The notes under the pieces were generated by a model that worked only from the letters and a program-made list of their open reading frames with translations, ran no database searches and was not told where the DNA came from. DNA of 28,376 nucleotides from Bigelowiella natans CCMP2755 (Eukaryota > Cercozoa > Chlorarachniophyceae), in contig ADNK01000298.1 in NCBI GenBank assembly GCA_000320545.1, forward strand, positions 1-28,376, given 5' to 3'. Numbering within the stretch: the first letter of the stretch is position 1; every line of letters begins with the position of its first letter. The position numbers and the translations under genes were made by a program. Shown piece after piece: positions 10,631 to 22,203 of this stretch.

Positions 10631-11917
10631 ATGAATAGCTGCACCGGAGCTGCAATGTGGGTTGGGTATCTGGTAATAAGCATTCTTGAAGCTTATCTAA
10701 AAGATTAATAATGTTGTTGTTGCAACCATAGGGAATTCATGAGCCCCTCTATTTTGGTTGGCAGTTTTATGTAATCTTCGGAGAAATAATCACGGTCCAG
10801 TGTTTCCAGTGTTTAAAATCTTTTGAGACAATTTTCAAACTTATCTGCTGTTAAAAATACGCAGTTGATAATATCTCTTACGGCTATATACCTGACGTAA
10901 GTGAAATCGCCCACTATGAATTCCACCATACTGCAAGTCATCTATAGCTTTTCAGATATATTATTTTGCTGGCGGCATACTCGTCAGTTAACCTTTCGTC
11001 AAAGCTTCCCACTGGAATTAGATTATCCTGTAGTGCATTAGCTGCTGTGACGATTGCCTCAAAAATTACGATTGTAATTCAAGTAAAAATGTCATTATAG
11101 ATGTTTGGGGCTTACGATGCTTATTTGTTGTTATTAGGGTGCTTCAGTTCTGATATCAAATAGTTTATATGTAAACTCATTCCGCCATATTGTGAACATA
11201 TTGATAGTTCTCACACTTTCCCTCATCCTAGAATCAACTATCATTAAATTGTATCGATCAATAGAAAAACTTTATTCTGGCGGGACCAGAAGACTGTCCC
11301 TTTCGCATGTATCGGTTTCCAAGGCCCCCAAAAGTGCCAAACAATCTACAAGTGCAATTCCAGTGAAAATCTACGATGCCGAAATGTCGCGATCTCGTCC
11401 TGGGGGTGCAGACACTCTCACCGTGGATAAGGCTGGCAATTTATTGCCCCTAGCAAATATTACGATTCAAGAGAAATCAGGGCTCTCTTCCCTAAGTTTC
11501 AACCGGCAACACATTCCTGCATCAGCAGACGAGGCATCAACAGGGTCCAAAAAAACCCAAATCACTGAAGAAGTGAAGACAGCAACCAGAAACCCCCGCC
11601 ATGTGAGCAGAAATACGAGAAAGATGAGACGCATTGCAAAGGAAATTCGGAATAGGCTCAGATTATTTATCATTCTTATACCTGTTGTTTCAATGTGTGC
11701 GATAGCTTCTCTTATTTGGATCTTCCAACAACAAGCTAGATCAAGATCAGAAACGTATTCTGATGATGCTGACTTTGAATCTATGAACTACAGAGCATCT
11801 ATAGACTTCACTCTATACATCCTTGTGATATTCCTTGCTTGTTATCAAATATATGCTCATGTACCATTTGATCCTTGGTTCGAGGAACTCGTGTGTAAAT
11901 GCAATCTTCTGTGCTAG
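10631..11917 (+). CDS. Unrecognised multi-pass membrane protein, 344 residues
   Basis: Exons 10631-10672, 10732-10794, 10865-10896, 10956-11073 and 11138-11917 keep phase and total 1,035 bases including TAG. The second donor (GTCCAG) is weak, but only it gives phase 0 for the next exon. Hydrophobic spans lie near residues 19-36, 38-53, 68-84 and 92-118. A basic Ser/Thr-rich loop of about 110 residues (125-235) follows, with SRNTRKMRRIAKEIRNRLR at its end. Two more spans (about 240-262 and 286-305) and a short Cys-ending tail close the protein. Six or seven passes with a large loop between the fourth or fifth and the next recalls receptor-like proteins, but no GPCR motif is present. Function unknown. 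Confidence 0.6.
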
Positions 11918-13130
11918 GATGTTCTTTTCACATCATTGGGATGTACGAAACTTCTTTCTGAGCTCATGAATTAGAGATCGCCCCCACTTTCAGCGGAAAC
12001 TCCACTAGGAATGTGAACCGAGAACTTAGTAGTGACCTTTACGACAGATTTCAATCAAATTTTGTGCAAATCTAGCATCGCAAACATTGAACAATTGTGT
12101 AGGCTCGAATGCTGCCGCTCAATTTGTTCATGTTTCGCAACTTGACATGTTCAACAGGCGTCAATGCGATCGTTGTGTGCAAGAGCATTGCGTGCAGACG
12201 TGCACATGATGGCCATTCCAGCGTTGCAGACTGCAGATGGGAATGCAGCCATGAGGTTGAAGAGCACTGCTAGACTGAGAATTGTAGTTGTCAAAGACAA
12301 ATCTTTCACCTCATTGTTTGTTGCCTTGAACAACGCAGCGCCGAACTTCCTCCAGCTAGCCAGGCTAGCAGGCTAGCAGGTGTGCAAGATCGAAGCATCA
12401 GCTGGTCAGTTGCCATGCCAGCATGACACCACCATCACTGGATCAAACGTGGGGAGAAGAAGGGAAATTGACGCTGTCACGTCTGGGAGGAAATGGAGCG
12501 TGGTCAGGGACACAACAGAATCATCAAAAGGCCTCACTTGCACCTTTCTAGCTTTCCTCGATGTGCAAAATGACATCACACGTGCGATTGATCGTCGATG
12601 GACCAATTCTGGAATTGATTGTTTCGTGTTCCTTTCGATGTCACAACAACGAGTCGGCTAGTCAAACGTCCAGCTAGCTCTGGAGCAGGAAGAAAAAGCA
12701 CGCGCGTGAGTGAAAGGGTGAAGTGAACAGCAAAGAACACAGTGCACGTCATTGGACAGTCCAGAACTTTGCAACAATCTGGCAATCCATTGTGAGGGGA
12801 GATTGGATGTCCACGAACAGCAGGAACAAACACTGGAAAGAGCACGCCATGATTCAAGATTGAATGCATGGATGAATGAACAAATTCCATTGAAGCGGTT
12901 GAAGAAGAAGACGAAGAAGAAGACGAAGAAGAAGAAGAGGAAGGATCATTTCCGTGAGGGTTTTGTGATGGCACCAATTTTTCAAATTGTTATCGGATGA
13001 GCAGATAACTTCCTTCTTATGTCGTATTCCTGAAAAGCAGGCCAAAGTGTAAACTGAGTAGCCTGGTCCTGGAAGACAGCACTAAATGCACAAAATGCGC
13101 TAAAATCACAGGGCGTTCAGTGCCAGAAAG
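11918..13130. other. GCATGC/GCTAGC-rich island and spacer
   Basis: From about 12080 to 12720 the text is rich in GCTAGC, TGCAGA and GCACATG words, with a triple GCTAGC near 12355-12378. Open frames at 12164-12376, 12380-12661 and 12752-13000 lack known motifs. A stretch near 12535-12600 (TFLAFLDVQNDITRAIDRRW) faintly resembles a reverse-transcriptase FLD motif but is too weak to call. A GAA/AAG-rich tract lies at 12898-12945 and accounts for the minus-strand Ser-run frames. Confidence 0.45.
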
Positions 13131-16100
13131 ATGTCACGAATCTCTGCCTTTCGAGGCCAACAAAAAACGAGCGACCTCTCAAATCTATGTGAACTCGGTG
13201 ATTGGCTTCATGGCGGCTTGACTGAGGCTTTGTCGCTGCCTCCAAATCGCACATTTGTAGGGTGATTGCAGCAGCAATGGCGGTCTCGGGCGGATTGGTG
13301 AGATGTGCATGCCAACCTAAGAGTTGTGCAACTGTGAAAATCCGGCGTTCTAATGTTTATTCATGACTGTCATCTCGGAAAATATCTTGTTACTTGTTAC
13401 AACGCCCTTCACATCGCGCCTTAGTGATCTGTTGGTATTCTAACCCATAGATGCTTATTTGATAGAGAGCCCAGTTGCTGAAGTACCGTGGGAGAACTCG
13501 CTTTAATGATAGGTGGGGAAAAATCATGATAAAAAGAAATCACTTCTATAATTGAGTTTAATCGCAATGAATATGGGGACATATTTACATCCTAATGTCG
13601 TAACGAATTGGTCATGGCTAACTTTTGCATCTCTTTCGTGTCATAGCGGGAATGCAAATCACAATGACTTTGATATGTCTTACATCACGAAGTCTATCAT
13701 TGCTATGGGATTTCCAGCAGCGAAGGGGTAATTGGATGAACAAAGTATTTGCGACGCAGATTGACCAGGGGTGTTTTGATATTCGTCTCAGCACCAATAC
13801 AGCGATAATGAATCCGAGGGAAAAGGTAGCACTTTCATGCGACGGCGCTTCTCAAGCATGTTTACAATATGTATCTCTAGGTTGCTGACTTTCTGGAAAG
13901 GCGTCACAAGAATCATTACAAAGTTATCAACTGTAAGAAATTTTATTTTTCCCGCTTGCAGAAAGTTCGTTTATTGAGTTCAATTTTATGAAATGATAGT
14001 GTGTAGTGAAAAGCAGTACCAATATGACGATAGTGAATTCAATGGTAACGTTCTACGCTTTCCACACCCTCCCGAAAGTCCTTGTCCACTTCTTCTCCTT
14101 GCTGATTTCTGTCTTGAAAGTGAGGCCTACCTTAAGGTAAGAATAACGATCAGTGTGCAAAAGCTGTAGATGCTAAATATAATTCCTCGTTAAGCTGAAG
14201 AAAGGAAACGTCTTAGTTGTTCATTGCGATAATGGTAAAGGACGTACAGGTAGTTGCCATATCCCTCACACATATAGCCTTTACATAATATTTTCTAATT
14301 AAAAATAGGATTTATGATAAGTTGTCTCCTACTACACCTTGGAATTGATCGGACTTCAAAGCAGGCTATTTCACACTTTACATCTAAAAGGTATTTTAGC
14401 AGAATTTCACTCAGAACTCGGAATGAAGGAAAGTTATTTATTTTTAGGTGCTTTGAAATTACTGTGTTAAATCAACCTAGTCAAAGACGCTACATAGAGT
14501 ATGTTTCAGCTAAATTGGATAAATGATATTATGTTAAGACGAAAATTTTTGCAAGATATTGGGAGGCAATTACTCGTGCTGGTCGATTAATATTGAAGGT
14601 ATATTGTGTATGTCCCACAAACTGTAATATATTTTTATGATGAATTTTACTATCTTACCAGAGTCCCCTAGGAGTCACACTTCGCAGTACCCTATTGCAG
14701 AATTATACTCTGTATCATGTCACGGTATAAGTTGTGCACAAAACACACACAATATTTTGTATAAAGGGAATTTTATATTGACATTTTAGGTGACATCAAG
14801 GCCATTTGGTATGTCATTGGCTCCATCATCAGTAAGGGTTGATAAGGTCAAGGTTTGAATTTCTTAATATACGCTAGACTGTCTTAAATAGTCTCTGAAA
14901 ATGATGTTTAGGTAGAAGGACATGCTCAAGCAGCTGGAATTAAAAAAGGTGCCTTTCTATGAAGCTAAACCCCTTCACCCAATGATACCTATTGCTAACA
15001 GGGGACCTGTTGGTCGCCATCGGAAGTATGAATATTACTGCGTCTACCTGGCTAGATATATATGAATATGCCAAGCCTCCATTCAAGGTTGAAAAGAGTC
15101 TTAAGAATATAGCCAATTAGTAATATATCAAGACAGTAACAATCACTGAACTTCCTCAGATAAGTTTAAGACGGAAGCGAAAGAGGCGTAATCATCAAAA
15201 TAGAATGGAAAATCATACTCTTCCTCACCCGAACAACAACGGAGTTCATAAAGACTCTCTACGAGGCCAAAACCGACCCAAACCAAAACCAGTTCGAGCG
15301 GGATCGGTTTTGGTACGCTCAGCGTCAAAGGATCCTGCGGAAAAATCTGGTCCTTTTTCATGGCTTACTAATGGAAGACCGAAAACACCTCCAGCACGTG
15401 AAAAAAGCTCTAAACAAAGCACCAGCATGCTGGACATTAAATCTTATTTCAACTCTGCCATGAAGAATAAGAAAAAGGCAAATACTGAACAAGTTGGAAT
15501 ACCAAAGGATTCAAAACGTACCTAATTTATGATAAGCTTGTTTCAATATTCGTATAACCTCTAACAAATGTACAGTTTCTGTTCGCGAGGCGGAAAAAGA
15601 GTGGAATGAATTTGAACTCACGGAGGAATTGCTATTTGGTTTTAAGGAAGCCAAAATTGAGCATGACAAAGCTTTCCCGCAAAGGTGATAGAACAGAGCC
15701 TGAAATACTTCCTATCCCGTAACCTAGACTTTCTAACACAGCATTAGGGAATCTTTGCTCAGTGTAGTTTATTTACAAATCCCTGAACCAGAGGTGCAGA
15801 TCATATCTTCTTGCCTTGAAGTAGAACTGACAATCCTATCACTAGGTACCTGCTCTCCAGCCTCAGATATCAGAGAAGATTTCTTCGCGCAGGAGGTCCA
15901 TCGTATCAGCGGAAGGTTAATCTTCTTGTATCCATGAGATTCCAAAATCAGGAATCTGATGATGAGAGATTTATGTAGATGAATGGGCTTTGACATATGC
16001 TGCACTTGAAGAACTTAATGGACTGAGCAGTTTCAATCCTGGAGCAAACGACAGTTTACACCAGATTGCTCCAGGAGCAAACACTAGTCCCTGGTCTTTC

Positions 16101-19100
16101 GACTTCGGGCCAAGTGAGTATCTGTTGATCAAAGTCTAAATAGTAATGACACATTCACATTTCGACAGGTATGCAAAATGCTAAGGTTACATTCGATACG
16201 TCGGATTTTGACGGATTTGACGCAGAGAGTGACACGGACAGCCTGGGCTTTGATCATGGAGACCTGGATAACCTGGACGACCTAGATCTGGGAGACGAAG
16301 ATGACGGTGTCAACAATGATAGTGAAAATCATACAAGGGAATCCAAAGTCTCTCAGGACGATTCGACTAACGGTATTGATCTTCCCATTCCAATTGATGG
16401 AAATGATTTGGACAAAAGTAATACAGTTCAAGGCAATGTTTCGCGTGCATTACACAAATTAAATAACTCGTCATTGCGTCAAGCGACACTATCAGATTCA
16501 ACTTTCGCAGGATTAGCAACAAATATGTTACTACATGATTTGAAACCTTCAAATGAGTCTTTGCGCAAAGGCAATAATGTCTCTGCCCAGGATTCTCAAA
16601 CACCGAGTTTTGGGTCGACGCAGATGACTGGCACATTTCATGAAACTTCGTTTTTGGAGAAGACACAACAATTTAAGGTTCCATTGAATAAAAATATTGG
16701 ATCTATTGAGGAAGTTACAGAGGAACCAAACTCATCAACCATTGGCGATATGAAAAAGATAACAACAATGATGAAAACAGAGAGCGACTCTCATAATCAA
16801 TCCAAGAAGCCAGGTCAGCATCCTTGAAGGCTCGAATGCCCAAGAGTTCAACAATAGTTTTGTCAATTTTCAACAGAAAACGCGAAGAGAACAACCTCCA
16901 AAGACAAATTGGCAAGAAGTAGAGAAGTAGATCATTTCACCGCATATTGCTCTGATGATGCTGATTCTTCCTGCAGGCATTAGATCGTCTTCGATATGGT
17001 TACCTGATGAAAGGATCGGTGGATTAAAGCTCACCTCTATCATGCTTCAAAATGTCCGATACCTTATGCCGTTTGTTCCAACTCTTCAAAATATAAGATA
17101 ACGAACTAAACAAAATGGACAATTTTGAAGGTGAAAAAAGGATTCAGTACTATAACGATTCATCTGTTCGTCGGGTAATAGTAATGCGGAATCGGATTTG
17201 AATATAGCAACATTCATTTGGATGGATGTGTTAGATGTGTCCAAATTCTCTCGCGTAAGGCCGTGGTGTCTGAAAGGGGAAATTTTGTTGTTCCTGTAGG
17301 TGTTCACGTTACGGGTATGTGATACACTGATTACTTACTTTATTATTATGTGAAGTTTTTCCCCTTGGAATCAGGTGATGTAGCCATCGTTGGTAGTGTA
17401 GCCGCACCCAAGAAAGGTATCTCATTCGAAGCATGGTTACTACAATATATATTGTGTATGGTAATGATACCCGTGGTTTCTATTCCTCACATTCCTCTTA
17501 CGTATAAAAGTGTCGCCGAGTGCTCCAATTTCACTTTCATCAACAGCACCCAGCAGGTTTTAGTTGATATATTAACACCGAATCTGAACGCTTATCTCAT
17601 TTTTATCCATTACTCAGATCCCTTTCGTCTTTAATATCTGGAAGTGCAGGAAGTGCTACCTCCCCAACATCGCGAAAACGCATGCCTCTCTTCCGATTTT
17701 GGTTTCATTCCGCTCTTGTAGACAGAATGAAGTTAGGTGACATATTGATTCTATTGCTTACGTATATTCCCAATGAAAAACCACGGAAATGTCTCCTACG
17801 TAGTACTTAGAGGCGATGAGGTCGATCTTGGCGTCGATTCCACCACTGGTCTTGGCCAAAGGCAGCGCTTCGCGAAGGGGGCTCGGCAAGTATTTACTTC
17901 AAAGACAAGGATGACTTTATCCTTTTCATTGACAAACTCTGGAGCAACTCGCATGCGACAAAATAAAGGAAGCACACATAGTGGTGTAATGGCTAGAGTC
18001 TTTCGTCGCGACGTGAAGATGAAATTATATGCGCGAGTAGATATAAAATTGCGTGCAAATGCAATTAAGAGGAAAATGAATATTCATGTCGGAGGTTACG
18101 TGAATGCCAACACTAGTGGAGGGGACCTAGATGGTGGTGTTCTTGGAGTCCGTATTCGTTCTCATGGGGAAAGGAAAGGCGGTATATTGGGATCCTACAG
18201 CAAGCAGCATCCGGGTGTCAGCGAAGATGAGAAAAATGATAGAAAACCGCATCACTTCATCACAAAAGTAACTGCAGAGGCAGAAACTATAATACCAGTG
18301 CCATTCACATCTCCTTTCTCTAACCGTAATGGTATTGATCGCAAAGGAAGCGCGATCGTGAAAAGCTCAAGCAAAGTAGTCAAGCTTGGTTCTCCAGATT
18401 CAGAAACTCTCCTAAATCGAGATGTAGCTTTGAAGAGACCTAGCTATTGGATACTGCGATCCAGGAATAAACTTAAGAAAAAGGGTTCCGGGGGCTCTGT
18501 GCATAAGGGTAGCAAAAAAGGTTTTGGCTACAAAAGGGGCAGCACAAGCAGCCTGAGCAACAAGGGATCCTCGAAAAAATATAGCAATGCCATGTATACA
18601 ATCCTCGTGGTTACCGAGAGACGGGTGTGGCGAGTACGAAAAAGCCTCAATGCATTTGTGGAGCTCTACACACGACTTATTCGGACTTATCCGGAGCATT
18701 TCGAAAAGGAGATTCCAAATAAAGAGCGCAAAATTCCTAGTGAACATGGTGAACTCTATATAACATAAATATGTTGATAATGCCTATGATGCAATTTTTT
18801 TACACGCTCAATTCTCAGGTGACCCGAAGCCATCCTTTATCAGGACTTTACTTACATTAGGGATTCAAAGAGCAAACAGTGAAAATTCAACTAAGCAGCG
18901 CCTTAAAACCCTTACAGAATTTCTTACAAAAGTAGTAGTTTCCCTCAAGTTGAAGGAGGGAATAGCCTTTCTGCGGGATCCACAGGTTTCATCACATCTG
19001 AAAAACAAATCATCTTCTCAAAGTGGAGATATAAAGAAAGACCAAAAACATGAAAATAGTGAGTCGCATCAACCAGAAAAATCTAACAATCTGCGGAGAC

Positions 19101-22100
19101 ATTCGGAGATGAAATTCTCAGAAAAAGTGCGAAGAAGAGCTAGCGTGCTCGGAGAGATTGAGCTTTCAGGGTCAAAGTGTCGCTACCGCTCTTGCACAAA
19201 TCCTTGTAAGGTATTTCTCAATTATTGTACCGTCCACTTCGAGGAACTCTATGGAGTTGATCCGGAATGGATGTCTGAGAGCTGGGAGCGCGATGATCCA
19301 AGTCTAATGGCCTCCCTCCGAGGCAGTCATTTCAAAACAAACAATCACATGCAAGAGCTTATGAGTATTCAGATTGGGATCATGGATATGTCAGAAAATG
19401 TTCATGGGGCTTCAGGGGTGTGCCAGTACTTACTTAGATGCTTGGTCTCCAAGAGGGAGTATAAAAACTGGTCTCAGCATTTGCAAATGGCTGTAGACTG
19501 GGATTCAAAGGTTCCATTGCTACAGCTCATGCTTCAGTGCATTCGTATGCGCGCACGTCATCAGCACCCATGCGGCTGTTCGAAATCAGGGGTTATATGT
19601 AAGAACTTCAAACTAAAACTAGCTCTTGTTTCGCGCATGATGCATGTGTTTGATAATTGCTTGAGCTCGAAAGTGGACTACTCGCGATGCCTTGCATTGA
19701 GAATGCATTGGGCTCTTCTCAAAGGGGCATCAAGACTCCCAACATGTCGCCGATTTCGAAGTCTTAATCTTAAAAATTATATTGCCTCATTCGGCTATCG
19801 GACTCTAGAAATGGCAGCTCAGTCACCGTCTACCAAGCAATTTGTTGAGAGTATGTTTGAGTGCATCTTAGAAAGCAACCCGGTAATTGAGCATTACTGA
19901 TCTAAACAAACAATCACTTAACGTTAACAAGTCACGCTGAATACTGTCTACAGGGTTCCCAAACAAGTGTCCTAACTTCTCCAGGCTTCATTCCATTGTT
20001 GCTACGCTCTGTGCGAGGGGGGCCTGTGACATTGCAAAAAACTGTTATTTCTCGACTTCTAAACTCTGTTATGGAAGACCATGATCCAAATACCAACTTA
20101 AACAGTCCCAGGATCTTTGGAATTTCTCTCGCCGGGCTCGAAAATGCATTCCGTCTGTCCAGAATATCAGGATTTTCGTACCACCTAGCCGCGCTGGCGA
20201 AAACGTTGTTCCCTCAAAACGGGACGAGCTTTCACAAAATTCCCAAAGATATCAAAGAAGCTGTGGGATCTCTGCGAAAACTAATCGCAGGAATTCTAAC
20301 AGCTGGGTTCGGTCGATTCCGCTTGAGGAATTTCGTGGGGGAAATTTGGCTCTGGATCTCTGCTCACTGCGGCTGGGGAAAGCGAATACGCTTGTTCGTC
20401 AAAACTGTTGTCACAAAATATCTGGAGAATTGTCTCTCATTATTATCAGGATCTTCGCCATTTCACACAGCCTTCACTGCTGGATCTCCCATCAAAAATA
20501 AAGTTTATCAAGGTTTAATTCTCATTATAATATTACAAATAAATACAATGTTTCAATATTCTCTCGATTGTGATCGATAGGTAGCCCTCCAATAAAGTAT
20601 GCTTCACCGACTAGTAGTCTCGCTCTTAAAAATGTTCGCTTGAGTACTCCCGTCGAGAAGAAAGGGGGGAAATCTTTGTCGGCTCGGAGCTCAAGCATTT
20701 CCTCCAGTGCGCCAAAAAAGGCAGCGCTTCCGCTCGGATTTTCTAAACCATTTCCGAAAATCGATGTTCAGCAGAATCTAACTCTCATCAAGAGCGGAAA
20801 GGTCAAATTTATAGCATCTCCGGTCATTATACTGGTTTTTCTAATGCCAGTTATCTTCAGGATGGCGAGTTGGTTCGGCGTGAGGAATCTATACTAGAAG
20901 CAGTAGCCATTGCGTTTGATCTGGTAATCAGTTTATCCTCCCAAATCGTATCAATGATTGCATCTTCTAACTTTTGACAATGTCTTCACAGATTCTTTTC
21001 CGGGGAGCTGACAGCAGCAACGATGACATTCTTTTATCGCCCTCCTACGCGAATCTATCGCTGAGCAGGAACAGGGACGAATCCAAATCATCAGGCCCAG
21101 GCCACAGATCGCCTCGTCGCCGCTCTAAAAAGAAAGCTGGAGCTCAACAACGAGGACGTTCTCGCACTAAGAAGGCTTCCCCTAGTATTAGCCAGCAAAG
21201 CGATGCGAGCAGCTACTCAGATTCGAAGGGATTGCCACTCCTCGACTCTCTAGCTCATACGGCTGATTTATCATCTGCACTTCCTATCGGGCGTAGACTT
21301 GCCAGCAAAACCAAGCGAAAAGCGGTTTCAGCGACTAGGAACTCGTCCAAAAGTTGCTACGATGCAGATCCTGATGACGTAATGGCACAACGTGAGAGTG
21401 CGGATGCAGTATTATCCCAGCCAAAGCATACTCGAAGCCTCTCTGATACGTAAGATGGCTAATTTTGTTCCTCTCGCCTCCATTTCATCAGATTTACGTT
21501 GCAGGCATGACCATAGGGAGAAAGTTGAAGGTGGAAGCATCTATGGGAGAAAGGCCAGTGTATGATCATAGTTTGAATCCATTCGATGATAGACCTTTTG
21601 AAATTCTCTTCTGAGGAAATTAACCGTAGATTGGACTTGGAGTTCCGAGCGATGATGAAAGCGGAATCGTCGCAGCGCACAGCGGTAGTATCTTTGCTCC
21701 TGATTTGATTCTTCATCTGAGCACATGTACCCTAGGCTTTACAGACTCGGTTATCCACCTTTTCAAACGTGAAGCATGTGTAGACCCTGGCGCTATCGCC
21801 CCTGATTCGCGTAAGAAATTATGAACAATAGAGCGAAATATCATCTGTAAAAGATTTTGAAACGTCAGGGTTGCTCGGGCTTGTAAAGGATCTCATAAAC
21901 AGGGTATTCCATTTGTAAAGGAAATACCATATAAATACCCTGATTCGATGGTTGTGCTACGACAGGGAATCGAGGAACTCGAGGAGACGTACTTCACATA
22001 TTTTGTTATTTGGAGTAAGTAATGCAAGATCTCGTACATTTTAATACAGAAGAGAAACAAAGGACGCTAAGTACGATGATGAAACTCGGAAACAAAGGGA

Positions 22101-22167
22101 GAAAATGAGCAGCTTGTTCAAAAACATTATTCAACTTGCAAACGAGCTGCAACAGCTGTCAAAAAAG

Positions 22168-22203
<36 letters not shown>

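Noticed and set aside
12576-12977. Minus ORF with a Ser run
   Set aside because: The Ser run is the GAA/AAG repeat read in reverse; no other support.
16814-16829. A 16-base intron
   Set aside because: Too short beside its neighbours. Skipping to 16977 keeps the C2 frame without it.
18412-18747. Minus ORF of 111 codons opposite the PX region
   Set aside because: Shadow of the plus-strand coding frame.
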